Assembly (NCBI GenBank): GCA_047632435.1
Contig: JBLICU010000010.1
Coordinates: 1 to 61,141, forward strand
Direction: 5' to 3'
Length of the DNA: 61,141 nt
Source of the DNA: JAMZMI01 sp047632435
Lineage (GTDB): Bacteria > Bacteroidota > Bacteroidia > Cytophagales > Cyclobacteriaceae
Of this stretch, positions 32,742-42,453 are shown one piece after another. How positions within the stretch are numbered: position 1 is the stretch's first letter; each line of letters starts with the position of its first letter. The translations under genes were made by a program, and so were the position numbers. The notes below the pieces were generated by a model. The model was given only the letters and a program-made list of their open reading frames with translations, made no database searches and was not told the DNA's origin.

Positions 32742-33099
32742 GTGTGGTCTTCAATATGAATTTTAAAACAGTTTTGCTAGCACAATTTTATGAATGGAAT
32801 GACTCAGCATGTTACTTTTTATCTCATCAGGAGTGGGAGTAAGGTTGCTGGAAATAAATCCAACAACGGTAAGTTTTCGGACTATGTTTACTCCCCTTTG
32901 AGAATAAACGGGAATTGAAAAACAGTTAGACGTTTTACGAAGTTGACACAGGAAATAATGAAGAGTTGACGGCAATCTGTCCTATACAAAGTGGCCCTAA
33001 ATGCGATTTTTAAAATAGGAGATCTATTTGATCGAATGCCAAGACTCTTTCAAAAAGCATAGTGCAAAAGATTGAAAATCTTTTATCTGAAAAACCCAT
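32742..33099. other. 358-bp region with no supported gene
   Basis: It separates the DoxX terminator from the glycoside hydrolase gene and should contain the hydrolase promoter. A 70-codon minus-strand ORF here has no family features. No RNA structure or repeat was noticed. Confidence 0.4.
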
Positions 33100-35793
33100 A
33101 TGACACAAGAAGCAAAAAGATTACTAGAGCAGAAAACGGGCAAAAAAGACTGGAGAAAATGGGGACCTTACCTTACAGAACGGCAATGGGGTACCGTGCG
33201 TGAAGACTACAGCCCACATGGGAAAGCTTGGGAACATGTAACCCATGATACCGCAAGGAGCAAAGCCTATAGATGGGGAGAGGAAGGAATTGCTGGTATT
33301 AGTGATGAAAAGCAACATTTATGTTTTTCCCTGGCGCTGTGGAATAAAAAGGATGCCATTTTAAAAGAAAGGCTCTTTGGCCTATCAGGGCCTGAGGGCA
33401 ATCATGCCGAGGATGTGAAAGAATACTACTACTATCTGGACAGTACGCCTACACACTCCTATATGAAAATGCTCTATAAGTATCCTCAGGTAGCTTTTCC
33501 CTACGCGCAGCTGGTACATGAAAATAGGATCAGAGACAGGAACCAACCTGAATATGAACTGATTGATACAGGCATATTTGACGAAGACAAATACTTCGAT
33601 GTATTCGTGGAATATGCCAAGGGAGATGAAGACGATTTGCTCATTCAAATCACCGTTCATAACCGAGCCAAAAGTGGTAAGGCTGCCTTGCATGTCTTGC
33701 CTCAAATTTGGTTTAGAAACACCTGGTCTTTAGGGTATGAAAACCACAAACCTGAGCTGCGCTCGACCAAAAAAAATGTAGTGGACATAAAACATGATGA
33801 GATGTCAGCCATGTCCCTTTATTGTGAGGGCAAGCCAAATCTTATGTTCTGCGAAAATGAAACCAATACCAAAAAGCTTTATGGTGATGAAAATGCTTCT
33901 CAAGGGTACTATAAAGATGGTATCAACGATTTCTTCATTCACAAAGATGCAGGTGCCGTAAATGCAGCATCAGGTACTAAGGCTGCTGCTAACTACGATT
34001 TGGTAATCTCTGCGCAGCAATCGGCAGTGATAAAACTTCGATTGACCTCCAAAGACCTAAAAGCGCCATTTTTAGATTTCGATGCTATTTTCAAAACACG
34101 TCTTGATGAAGCGGATGAATTCTATGAGGAAAAACAGAGAGGGATGGAATCTGCAGATGAGAAAGATATCCAACGTCAAGCCTGGGCCGGAATGCTGTGG
34201 TCCAAGCAGTTTTATTACTTCGATATACCCAAATGGCTAGAAGGAGACCCAAGCCAACCAAAACCTCCGGAGGAAAGAAAGAAAGGAAGAAATAGCGATT
34301 GGACACATCTCAATAACGCTGAGGTGATATCAATGCCTGATAAATGGGAATATCCATGGTATGCGGCCTGGGATTTGGCCTTTCATTGTATCCCACTGGC
34401 CATGGTAGATTCGGATTTTGCAAAAGAACAATTGACGTTGCTGACGCGAGAGTGGTACATGCACCCGAACGGCCAACTACCGGCATACGAATGGCATTTT
34501 GGCGATGTGAATCCGCCAGTACATGCCTGGGCAACATGGCGAATATTTAAGATGGACGAGAAGCAGCATGGAAAAGGTGACCTGGTCTTTTTAGAAGGAG
34601 CATTTCACAAACTGATGCTCAATTTCACCTGGTGGGTGAACCGTAAGGATATTGGGGGTAACAACATATTTCAAGGTGGCTTTCTTGGTTTGGATAACAT
34701 CGGCGTTTTTGATAGAAGTGCAGAACTACCAACTGGAGGACATATTGAACAAGCAGATGGCACAAGTTGGATGGCCATGTTTTCGCTTAACCTTATGCGC
34801 ATCTCATTGGAATTGGCTAAGCACAATCCAGTGTATCAAAACCTGGCTACAAAATTCTTTGAGCATTTCTTGCATATAGCCGGGGCGATGGCCAATGTTC
34901 ATGGTTCTGGTATTGGCTTGTGGGACGATGACGATGAATTTTTCTATGATGTACTTCATGCAAATGATGATACCATAAAATTGAAAGTTCGTTCAATGGT
35001 CGGCTTAATCCCTCTGTATGCTGTGGAAGTCATCGAGCCCGAAATGCTGGAAAAGCTGCCTGAATTTGCAAAAAGACTAAGATGGTTCCTTGATAATCAA
35101 CCAAAACTATCAGGGCTGGTGTCCAGATGGCAAGAATCCGGCAAAGGTGACAGACATTTGCTGTCTCTGCTCCGCGGGAGTCGCATGAAAAAAATCCTCA
35201 AGAGGATGCTTGATGAGACAGAATTCTTATCCGAATATGGCATTAGGGCCTTGTCCAAATACCACGAGGACCATCCATACAGGCTTGACACAGGAGGCAA
35301 TGTATTTTCGGTTAACTACATACCAGCAGAATCCGATTCAGCCATGTTTGGTGGGAATTCAAATTGGCGTGGACCCATATGGTTTCCAGTGAATTTCCTC
35401 ATTATCGAGTCCCTTCAAAAATTCCATCACTATTATGGTGATGATTTTAAGGTAGAGCATCCAACTGGGTCAGGTAACTTTTTAACACTGGATCAAATTG
35501 CTTCTGAACTTGGTCAGCGCCTCGTTAAGATCTTTCTAAAAGATGAAAAAGGAAATAGAGCCGTCTTTGGTGATCAGAAAAAATTCCAAACAGATCCGCA
35601 CTTCAAAAACTACATCCTATTTTATGAATATTTTCATGGCGACAGTGGACGAGGAGTAGGGGCGTCTCACCAGACTGGTTGGACGGGTTTGGTAGCCAAA
35701 CTGCTAGAGCCAAGGTATAAAAATACCGGGCCAGCAGCAGTAAAAGAAGGCAAAAAAACAACTGTAAAGGACAAAAACAAGGCCAAGAAGTGA
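33100..35793 (+). CDS. MGH1/GH63-like glycoside hydrolase, 897 aa
   Basis: A large cytoplasmic-looking enzyme without a signal peptide. The N-terminal part has 'LTERQWGTVREDYSPHGKAW' and 'YRWGEEGIAGISDEKQHLCF', and a beta-sandwich-like domain spans about residues 130-310. From about 320 it is an (alpha/alpha)6 toroid of the GH63/MGH1 type: 'WAGMLWSKQFYYFDIPKWL', 'WEYPWYAAWDLAFHCIPLA', 'PNGQLPAYEWHFGDVNPPVH', 'GSGIGLWDDDDEFFYDVL', 'GGNSNWRGPIWFPVNFLIIE' and 'HQTGWTGLVAKLLEP'. GH63-like bacterial enzymes cleave alpha-glucosidic or mannosylglycerate-type bonds; the substrate here is unknown. A Lys-rich tail ends the protein. It is flanked by a DoxX gene and a DoxX fragment. Confidence 0.9.
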   Translation: MTQEAKRLLEQKTGKKDWRKWGPYLTERQWGTVREDYSPHGKAWEHVTHDTARSKAYRWGEEGIAGISDEKQHLCFSLALWNKKDAILKERLFGLSGPEGNHAEDVKEYYYYLDSTPTHSYMKMLYKYPQVAFPYAQLVHENRIRDRNQPEYELIDTGIFDEDKYFDVFVEYAKGDEDDLLIQITVHNRAKSGKAALHVLPQIWFRNTWSLGYENHKPELRSTKKNVVDIKHDEMSAMSLYCEGKPNLMFCENETNTKKLYGDENASQGYYKDGINDFFIHKDAGAVNAASGTKAAANYDLVISAQQSAVIKLRLTSKDLKAPFLDFDAIFKTRLDEADEFYEEKQRGMESADEKDIQRQAWAGMLWSKQFYYFDIPKWLEGDPSQPKPPEERKKGRNSDWTHLNNAEVISMPDKWEYPWYAAWDLAFHCIPLAMVDSDFAKEQLTLLTREWYMHPNGQLPAYEWHFGDVNPPVHAWATWRIFKMDEKQHGKGDLVFLEGAFHKLMLNFTWWVNRKDIGGNNIFQGGFLGLDNIGVFDRSAELPTGGHIEQADGTSWMAMFSLNLMRISLELAKHNPVYQNLATKFFEHFLHIAGAMANVHGSGIGLWDDDDEFFYDVLHANDDTIKLKVRSMVGLIPLYAVEVIEPEMLEKLPEFAKRLRWFLDNQPKLSGLVSRWQESGKGDRHLLSLLRGSRMKKILKRMLDETEFLSEYGIRALSKYHEDHPYRLDTGGNVFSVNYIPAESDSAMFGGNSNWRGPIWFPVNFLIIESLQKFHHYYGDDFKVEHPTGSGNFLTLDQIASELGQRLVKIFLKDEKGNRAVFGDQKKFQTDPHFKNYILFYEYFHGDSGRGVGASHQTGWTGLVAKLLEPRYKNTGPAAVKEGKKTTVKDKNKAKK

Positions 35794-35837
35794 TGGTGGT
35801 TCGAGTATTGAAATATCATTGTCGGCTTATCTGATGA

Positions 35838-36047
35838 AGGTGGCATGGCCAAGCTGCCGGCAATAGGGGCTATCCTAGCCAAAAAAGTGAACTTTTGAAG
35901 ACTTTGGCTTATTACGGTTTGGCCCTTGATTTTGTGATGGCCATAGGCAGTGATGTAATGGCTGGTGATGGATTGTGGATGTATGCCTTAGTCGCATTGA
36001 TCCTGCTGATCTTGTCCTATACCTACGACAGGAAATTGTACGGCTGA
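35838..36047 (+). pseudogene. Truncated second copy of the DoxX-like gene
   Basis: 210 bp closely match the 3' two thirds of the DoxX gene at 32465-32684: 'LKTLAYYGLALDFVMAIGS', 'VMAGDGLWMYALVALILLIL' and 'SYTYDRKLYG' are encoded almost base for base. The 5' third is missing, and a short deletion near 35896 breaks the frame. The similarity ends at the stop codon in both copies. The two copies flank the glycoside hydrolase gene in direct orientation. Confidence 0.85.
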
Positions 36048-36118
36048 TCCGCGGCACTAACGAGGTTGATCATATCACAGTGGTTGTTCCGACTAGTCTG
36101 AAAAACCACTTTGCTAAG

Positions 36119-36490
36119 TTACTTGACGGTTATTGTATATTTTGGTGTAGGGTTCATGGGACAGAAATACACATATTCACCTTTTGCCAAAGTCACCTCC
36201 TTTGATTGGGCGGATTGACCATCAGCCACAGGTGTGGCCAGAAAAGCGGCTTGGATAAAATCTTCTTCACCTATGGTTTCCTTTTTTGGTGCCAATACAA
36301 ATGCTACCTCATGATCTACGTCTTTGTTGGTTACTTCAAACACATATTTACCGGGCTTCAACTCTAATTTTTCCTGTGTAAAAGCTCCTGATGTTTGTTC
36401 CAGTTTTATCACTTTCGCTTTTTTCTGAGCATACACTCCAGTGGTCAACGCGAGGGCCAATACGGTTACGATTATTTTTATTGTTTTCAC
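36119..36490 (-). CDS. Cupredoxin-like periplasmic protein
   Basis: A 123-residue secreted protein: signal peptide (MKTIKIIVTVLALALTTGVYAQ), then a cupredoxin beta-sandwich with 'LKPGKYVFEVTNKDVDHEVA' and the closing ligand loop 'GEYVYFCPMNPTPKYTITVK'. His in DHEVAF and Cys in the YFC loop are the probable copper ligands. The C-terminal ligand loop lacks a second His, so the site may use Met in CPM. It is likely a small electron-transfer or copper-binding protein. The relation to the copper-efflux block 12 kb away is not shown. Confidence 0.82.
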   Translation of the reverse strand: MKTIKIIVTVLALALTTGVYAQKKAKVIKLEQTSGAFTQEKLELKPGKYVFEVTNKDVDHEVAFVLAPKKETIGEEDFIQAAFLATPVADGQSAQSKEVTLAKGEYVYFCPMNPTPKYTITVK

Positions 36491-36624
36491 TATTTTTTTT
36501 TGATTTTAAGCAAAGTGAAACCTTCTTTTTCTCCTGCTCAGATCAAACTTCATGAGAAGGTTTCTAAGGGCTAATTTTTAAAATGTCTTTTAGATATTTG
36601 GCTTGTTCCGGTCAGAACGTATAG

Positions 36625-37173
36625 TTATACCAGTACAGGCGCCAGTTCCTGAGCTGCAGGGAAATCAACGGGAACGTGAGAAGTGCCATGCACAAAGTTG
36701 CTGATCGTTTTCTCTCCGATAACCATTATTGCATCAATCAAATTCTCCTTTGTATAACCAGCAGCAAGCAGGTTGTCTACTACTTCTGCATCCGGGTGGC
36801 TTCTGTTCTCAACAGCATTTTTCACAAACTTTGCGAGTGTATCGTATTTGCTGTCAAATGAAGCGGCTCCTGATCTGATTTCAAGGATTTGTTCATCTGT
36901 GAATCCGTTCATTTTGCCAATGGCTGTATGGGCAGCTTTACAATATGCACAGTTGTTTACTTCACTTACTACTAGGTTGATGATCTCTTTCTCCTTGCCA
37001 GACAAGGATGTTATTCTTCCGGAAAGTGTCAAAAAGTCACCTAATGCAGTCTCTGAATGAGCATATGTAGCATAAAGATTGGGAACGAATCCCACTTGTT
37101 TTTTAAGGTTGTCAAAAATCTCCTGATTTTTTGGTGTTACCTGTTCTCTTGTAGGTACTGAAAAATTTGTCAT
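36625..37173 (-). CDS. AhpD-like carboxymuconolactone decarboxylase-family protein
   Basis: About 182 residues. The CMD/AhpD signature is 'SEVNNCAYCKAAHTAIGKMN' with the redox pair C-x-x-C and following His, preceded by 'LSGKEKEIINLVVSEV'. It matches the peroxidase-related alkylhydroperoxidase branch ('VPNLYATYAHSETALGDFL'). I chose the ATG at 37173 over a TTG four codons upstream. The AraC gene behind it on the same strand is its likely regulator. Role: thiol-dependent peroxide or electrophile detoxification, inferred. Confidence 0.88.
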   Translation of the reverse strand: MTNFSVPTREQVTPKNQEIFDNLKKQVGFVPNLYATYAHSETALGDFLTLSGRITSLSGKEKEIINLVVSEVNNCAYCKAAHTAIGKMNGFTDEQILEIRSGAASFDSKYDTLAKFVKNAVENRSHPDAEVVDNLLAAGYTKENLIDAIMVIGEKTISNFVHGTSHVPVDFPAAQELAPVLV

Positions 37174-37280
37174 TTTGTGTATCAATTAGAATTATAAAGT
37201 TTTAAACTATTTGATACTACTAACTCCAATTGGAAACTTAGGTAATGGGGGATAATTCCCGAAGACTTGTCGATTGTTCC

Positions 37281-38129
37281 CTATTTCAATTCTTTTTGAG
37301 ATTTTTTGTAACTAATGGGTGAAAACCCGGTGATTTTCCTAAACAATTTGCTGAAAGACGAATCATCTTCATAACCCAAAAAGTGGGCAACCTCTTTGGA
37401 CGTGAGGTCCGTAAATGTGAGTAGCCGTTTCCCCTCAAGCACTATTCTTTCATGAATAATTCGCAAGGGTGTTTTGTCATTGTATAATGAAAAGAGGTTG
37501 GCCAAAGTCTTCGGCGATTTATGCAACATTTCGGCATACTCACTCACTTGTTTTTTTGCTTTGTAATTCATGTCAACAAGGACATTGAACTTCCTTATAA
37601 TGTCAATCTGGTGGTTGGCCAAAGTTTGAGTGACTAGCTGAGATCTTGCCAACCTGGTACACTTGATGATCAATCGCTTGAGAAGCATCTGTAGCATTTC
37701 ACCTTGTATATGATCTCGTTCACCAAACTCATCAATAAAAACTTTGAGGAGCAACTCCAATTTCTGAGATTCTACCTCACCCAGAGTAATGATCGGTGTG
37801 TTTTGTGTTCCAAAAAAAATAATCCCATTGCAGGAGACTTCATGGTCATGGTCATTGATGCAATAAAACTCCCTATTAAATGAAAATATGGTAAGTGTGG
37901 GATTTTGTTTGTTGAATTGAACCTTTTGAAGATAGGTAATAGTTGTGATTTGATCTGGATCCAGTATTACAGCTGTATTGTCAATATTGAACGTGACCTG
38001 CTCGTCTGAGCGATTCCAAACAATGTGTATCAAACCATTTCGTATGCTTGAATCATCATTAATTATAGAGGTGATTTCTGTTAGCGAAAGAAAGGCGTTT
38101 AACTTTTGTTCTGAAAATTTGTGATACAT
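37281..38129 (-). CDS. AraC-family regulator next to the AhpD-like gene
   Basis: A 282-residue regulator with a cupin-like sensor half (about 20-170, 'IHIVWNRSDEQVTFNIDNTA', 'TLTIFSFNREFYCINDHDHE') and a C-terminal AraC HTH (about 195-280, 'FTDLTSKEVAHFLGYEDDSS' with 'FSKLFRKITGFSPISYKK'). This architecture is frequent in Bacteroidota regulators placed next to a carboxymuconolactone decarboxylase gene, as here (107 bp upstream). A 248-bp gap separates it from the LPP20-type genes. Confidence 0.88.
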   Translation of the reverse strand: MYHKFSEQKLNAFLSLTEITSIINDDSSIRNGLIHIVWNRSDEQVTFNIDNTAVILDPDQITTITYLQKVQFNKQNPTLTIFSFNREFYCINDHDHEVSCNGIIFFGTQNTPIITLGEVESQKLELLLKVFIDEFGERDHIQGEMLQMLLKRLIIKCTRLARSQLVTQTLANHQIDIIRKFNVLVDMNYKAKKQVSEYAEMLHKSPKTLANLFSLYNDKTPLRIIHERIVLEGKRLLTFTDLTSKEVAHFLGYEDDSSFSKLFRKITGFSPISYKKSQKELK

Positions 38130-38377
38130 CTGATAATGTCAGTTTATGGGCCGATTTATGAGTAAAGTTATAACGGGAGGGAAAGGTTCAATAAGGGGGC
38201 GGAGGAAGGAGTGATGGGAAATGTCCGAACACCGAAATCGCATAACGTTTGAGAATTCTCCAAAAGCCAATGTATGCATCTGGCCATTCTGGTTTGATGT
38301 ATGATTTTTTTCTGGAAAGCATTTCAATTCTTCGGATATTTCAAAAAAGGGAAATAGTTTGATCCACCGCATGCATA

Positions 38378-39721
38378 TTAATGGTGCTGCGAGCATAAAA
38401 AAGTAACAAAAGTTACTAGAAATTGATCTGATTGATCGAAAGACTTGTCAAATGCTCTTGATACCGCAGACTCATCCTCTGAAGAGGTTGCGCGTGTCTT
38501 TGGTAATGAAAAATGATATAACTCACGTTTGTCTCGCATGCGGGTCACAACTATTCTTATTTCCAGCTCCACATCAAATTGCCCGTTTTTAAGCTTTTCT
38601 ACTTTCTCTGTGTAGATAATATCAATCTCATAAAAGGCATCTTCAATATCGGTTTCTGTGAGTCCAAGATCATTCGTAATTCTGCGTAGGTAGTGGATTG
38701 GACTTTCATTCCTGAAGTTTCTTTTGGATAAATCTGATAGACTGAAAATGATGTTATAAGGATTAAATCTAAGAACAATTGGTTTAGAGATGAATGTGTG
38801 TTGGAGAGTGGGGTCAATGATCGCTTTGATTTGATCAGGTAGTGGCAACTCTGCCACAACCTGAATGACAGCTGCATGGTGTTCAGGAAAGAGGCCATAA
38901 ATACCGATTGCATTATCCGCTATATAATGATCAAAAGAATGGTTGAATACATCACCCTTGATGACTCTTAGGCTAGTCGATAGACCACTTAGCGGAGTGC
39001 CAGCTATTTTATCCACAATAAATTCAGAAATAATCAGTGGCTGTTGCTTATCAGCATAAAAGTCGTAATCGTTATTTAATTCAAAACCTATCCTGCTTAT
39101 TTGTGTTTCCAGCTCAAAGAGGGCAGATAATCGCCATTTTTGAAGCGAGATGAGATGTTCTGGCTCAACTAATTTTTGAATTTCTTTATCAATTCTGGAT
39201 AATGCGTCTATGAGTTTATTCACGCTTCTTGTTACCTCACCCTGTGTAAATAACTGCTCAGCTTCAGTACGAATTGCATGTATGACATCCTCAAGTATCT
39301 CGAAGTATACTTTGCGGTTCTCTTTATATACCTCATGATCAAGCTTGAAGAGCACATAGTATACATTAGACCTTTTGTCTATCCATTCATCTACTTTTTG
39401 GTGACCACTTAGATAATTGGTGGATTCTACTGAGATTGTTTCATCCAGATAATAGGAAGTTTCATCACCTTCATATCTCATGGTGAGTTCCGAATTAGAA
39501 CTGACAGAGATGAAAATTTTCTCAATGATTTCTTTGAGCGCCATTTTTCGAGCCTTAGCTCGGTATTGATCGCTTTTACCGATTTCTATGACCCCCATTC
39601 CGTAAAAAGTATCTTCAGATACAGGAATTCGTCTTACCCATTCTGGTGCATTTTTAATTTGCGAAGCTGTTTCCAAACTGATCAGGATGAGGCATGAGAG
39701 AGTAAGGATTCGATTGTCCAT
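38378..39721 (-). CDS. Secreted LPP20-like protein
   Basis: About 447 residues with a signal peptide (MDNRILTLSCLILISLETAS). The first third is an LPP20/DUF-type domain: 'NAPEWVRRIPVSEDTFYGMG', 'RAKARKMALKEIIEKIFISV', 'SSNVYYVLFKLDHEVYK' style strands and helices, as in outer-membrane LPP20 lipoproteins. The remainder has a second alpha/beta region ('IVDKIAGTPLSGLSTSLRVI') without known motifs. The frame reaches 39751, overlapping the upstream lipoprotein gene, but the ATG at 39721 gives a proper signal. The pair is an operon. Function unknown; probably an envelope protein. Confidence 0.7.
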   Translation of the reverse strand: MDNRILTLSCLILISLETASQIKNAPEWVRRIPVSEDTFYGMGVIEIGKSDQYRAKARKMALKEIIEKIFISVSSNSELTMRYEGDETSYYLDETISVESTNYLSGHQKVDEWIDKRSNVYYVLFKLDHEVYKENRKVYFEILEDVIHAIRTEAEQLFTQGEVTRSVNKLIDALSRIDKEIQKLVEPEHLISLQKWRLSALFELETQISRIGFELNNDYDFYADKQQPLIISEFIVDKIAGTPLSGLSTSLRVIKGDVFNHSFDHYIADNAIGIYGLFPEHHAAVIQVVAELPLPDQIKAIIDPTLQHTFISKPIVLRFNPYNIIFSLSDLSKRNFRNESPIHYLRRITNDLGLTETDIEDAFYEIDIIYTEKVEKLKNGQFDVELEIRIVVTRMRDKRELYHFSLPKTRATSSEDESAVSRAFDKSFDQSDQFLVTFVTFLCSQHH

Positions 39722-39740
39722 TAAAAATGACAGCCAGTAT

Positions 39741-40310
39741 TTAGCCTCCATTTTTCAAAGCTTCTATCTCTTCTTCGTAGATTTCACGAAATTTATTTAG
39801 ATCAAAGTCTTGTTTCAGTTGCTCATCCTCAGAAATTTTTTGGGTCATTTTCTCTAGTACCGAAGAGGTGGGCATCTCCATAGCCACGAAGTGAACATAT
39901 TCTCCTTTTGACTTTTTCTTGTTTTGAAAAGACTCCTGATCAATAATTTTAACATTGGTCAGGGTTTCATCAATCACTGTTCTGGTTATATCTTCATACT
40001 TGGAAGTAGTTTCCAGTTTATTGGAGATGGATCTGTTTTGTAGAAACTGTTCTCCTACACTTCTTACTTTTACCTCGATTTGAGATGCTATTGCCTGACG
40101 TGCATTGGTCTCAGCAATACGTTTTGCAACATTTAGATCCAATGCTTTACCTTCCCCTGTAGATCTATAATGCTTTTTGTCAGAGAAGTATTTTGAAGCA
40201 TCAAATGGTGTATCAATTTTTTTGTACTTACTACTAGATTGCTTGAGATTGGAGTTACACCCACCAATGAATAGTACCGAGAGACTGAGAACAATTAGAA
40301 GATTTTTCAT
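39741..40310 (-). CDS. LPP20-family lipoprotein
   Basis: A 189-residue lipoprotein: signal LLIVLSLSVLFIGGC with Cys18, then an LPP20 domain (about 38-160) with 'YRSTGEGKALDLNVAKRIAE', 'TNARQAIASQIEVKVRSVGE', 'EYVHFVAMEMPTSSVLEKMT'. LPP20 domains pack like BamB-neighbour envelope domains and occur in Helicobacter LPP20; the role is unknown. It is co-transcribed with the downstream LPP20-like protein (coding ends overlap or abut). Confidence 0.75.
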   Translation of the reverse strand: MKNLLIVLSLSVLFIGGCNSNLKQSSSKYKKIDTPFDASKYFSDKKHYRSTGEGKALDLNVAKRIAETNARQAIASQIEVKVRSVGEQFLQNRSISNKLETTSKYEDITRTVIDETLTNVKIIDQESFQNKKKSKGEYVHFVAMEMPTSSVLEKMTQKISEDEQLKQDFDLNKFREIYEEEIEALKNGG

Positions 40311-40549
40311 TGCTTGATTTTTTAGTTCTAAATATTAATAGCAGTTAGAATCTAAAACATTTAAAAAGCCAAACTGTTCGAATCACATACACATATAAAT
40401 ACTTAACGTGTTCGGAATTATTGGCAACCGGCAGATAAATGAACTAACTATTTGTTGGCATTGTCTTTTAGCTTCAAACTTTTGTGGTTTTCTTTATTAC
40501 TTTAAAATTACCCGTTGATTATTTGATGAATATCAATGTCTAAATTTCC

Positions 40550-42220
40550 GTGAAGCCATCCACACAATATACCAAAAGCGGCCGCATCAATATCGCCTAT
40601 CAGGTTTTTGGCTCAGGTTCCATTGACCTGGTATATATCCCGGGTTGGGTTTCTAATATTGATTTGATGTGGGCGTGTCCGGAGCTGGTTCATTTCTTAT
40701 CAGAATTAGGCAAAGTGTGCAGGGTCGTGCTGTTTGATAAAAGAGGTACGGGGCTGTCTGATCGTGTGGTAGAGTTGTCGACATTGGAAGAAAGAATGGA
40801 TGATATCAGAGCAGTGATGGATGCCATTGACTCTGAGACAGCTATTTTATTCGGACATTCTGAAGGTGGTTGTGTATCTGCGTTGTTTGCTGCTACTTAT
40901 CCAAACCGGGTGACCTCCTTGATTACTTTTGGCATATTTGCAAAGCGAAAATATGCGTCAGATTATCCATGGGCACCAACTGATGCTGAGCGTCAGAGGG
41001 TCTATGATATGATTGAAAATAGTTGGGGGAGCGGGGAAATGAACTTAGAATCACTCGCCCCGTCAAAAGCCCATGATAAAATTTTTATGGAATGGCTGGC
41101 CAATTATTTACGATCTGGAGCCAGTCCGAGTGCTGCCCTGGTGCTCACTAAAATGAATTCACACGTTGATATTGTAGACATTTTGGGCTCCATTAAGGTT
41201 CCAACTTTGATCATGCAACGAACGCAAGATATTGATGTGAAAATAGAGGAAGGACGATTCATTGCTGATCGGATCCAGGGAGCAAAATTTATCGAGTTTG
41301 ACGGAAATGATCATTTGTTTTGGGCAGGCAATACGGAAGAGGTTTTGAAGGAAATAAGGACTTTTATCCTTCATGCCAAGCCAAAAGTGAATTATGAAGA
41401 ACGACTTTTCACCATAGTCGCTGCTCGCATGATCCCATCAGCTCTAAATCCTTTCCACTTGCAATCGCGCATAGATCAGCTTGTGACCCAATATCATGGA
41501 AAAATCGTTCAGCACAATGATCATACATTTGTCATTACTTTCGAAGGCCCAAGTAAAGCTGCTCATTGTAGCATTGATTTGGTCAAAGTTATGCGAAGCG
41601 TGAATGTACCAATGGCCATTGGCATTCATATTAAGGAAATTGCCTTAGATGAGGCACACTTTATTAGTGGTGAAACCCAAGGTTTCATCGAATCGATTCT
41701 TGAACAAGCAGAACACAACCAAATTTTAATCACTCAAACGGTGAGGCATTTATTGTCAGGAGCGGGATTGAATTTTACTCAAAATGCGTCAGTTTTTGAA
41801 AAGAATACAGGCCAATCACATTTGTTATTCGCCATCACAGATCATTTGGAAGTCGACCATACCACAGACATAATTGGCTCCTATCAACTACCAAAAGATG
41901 GTTCCATTCTGGAGAATGTACTGCAGCGAATTGAGGATAATCTGGGCAATGAATCTTTTGGTGTTGAAATGCTGTGTAGGGAAATGTGCATGAGCGAGCG
42001 ACAACTCCAAAGAAAGCTTAAGGCCATCACCAATAAATCTCCCAATCAATTAATTTCATCTGTCCGATTACATAGGGCCAAAGAATTATTGCTCCGCAAA
42101 GAATACAATATTGCTGAAATAGCATTTAAAACAGGTTTTTCAAATCCATCTTACTTTTCTAAGGGCTTCAAAAAGGAGTTTGGGTTAACCCCATCAACGA
42201 TGCTACAAAGTCAAGGCTGA
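40550..42220 (+). CDS. Alpha/beta hydrolase - cyclase-like - AraC HTH fusion regulator
   Basis: A 556-residue three-part protein starting at GTG. (1) Residues about 1-275 are an alpha/beta hydrolase: 'AYQVFGSGSIDLVYIPGW', 'VVLFDKRGTGLSDR', nucleophile elbow 'LFGHSEGG' (Ser104) and catalytic His in 'FDGNDHLFW'. (2) Residues about 280-430 follow the fold of class III nucleotide cyclase domains ('YHGKIVQHNDHTFVITFEG', 'KAAHCSIDLVKVM', 'GIHIKEIALDEAHFISGETQ', 'QILITQTVRHLLSGAGLNF') but lack the metal-binding Asp residues ('FTDIVGST'). (3) Residues about 455-556 are an AraC HTH ('FGVEMLCREMCMSERQLQRK', 'YNIAEIAFKTGFSNPSYFSK'). Probably a one-component regulator with a ligand-cleaving or ligand-sensing head. 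Confidence 0.88.
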   Translation: MKPSTQYTKSGRINIAYQVFGSGSIDLVYIPGWVSNIDLMWACPELVHFLSELGKVCRVVLFDKRGTGLSDRVVELSTLEERMDDIRAVMDAIDSETAILFGHSEGGCVSALFAATYPNRVTSLITFGIFAKRKYASDYPWAPTDAERQRVYDMIENSWGSGEMNLESLAPSKAHDKIFMEWLANYLRSGASPSAALVLTKMNSHVDIVDILGSIKVPTLIMQRTQDIDVKIEEGRFIADRIQGAKFIEFDGNDHLFWAGNTEEVLKEIRTFILHAKPKVNYEERLFTIVAARMIPSALNPFHLQSRIDQLVTQYHGKIVQHNDHTFVITFEGPSKAAHCSIDLVKVMRSVNVPMAIGIHIKEIALDEAHFISGETQGFIESILEQAEHNQILITQTVRHLLSGAGLNFTQNASVFEKNTGQSHLLFAITDHLEVDHTTDIIGSYQLPKDGSILENVLQRIEDNLGNESFGVEMLCREMCMSERQLQRKLKAITNKSPNQLISSVRLHRAKELLLRKEYNIAEIAFKTGFSNPSYFSKGFKKEFGLTPSTMLQSQG

Positions 42221-42309
42221 ACCAGATAATGTCGGAAATATTGCAGACTGTCGGATTTGTAATACATGGATGTCGGAAAAGTTATCATATTCACCGGAAT
42301 TATATAAGA

Positions 42310-42337
42310 TTGTTTATTTATCTTTCGTATAGTTTTG
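42310..42337 (+). promoter_or_regulatory. Promoter of the cytochrome-YceI-DUF5777 operon
   Basis: TTG (42310-42312), 17 bp, then TAGTTTTG (42330-42337), which is an exact TAnnTTTG -7 box. It lies about 115 bp before the ATG at 42454. Confidence 0.5.
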
Positions 42338-42453
42338 TTTTTGTAAAAAAAAATAGTTAAATGTTCAGGGTAGATTTTTTTTTTGATTTGGCTACTAGGT
42401 TTACCCAGTCCTCTCAAAAGGCTCAATTCTCAATCATAAACGACTTTAAATTT

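Noticed and set aside
38139..38396. 85-codon minus-strand ORF before the AraC gene
   Set aside because: It overlaps the end of the LPP20-like gene, has no recognisable features and reads like chance frame.
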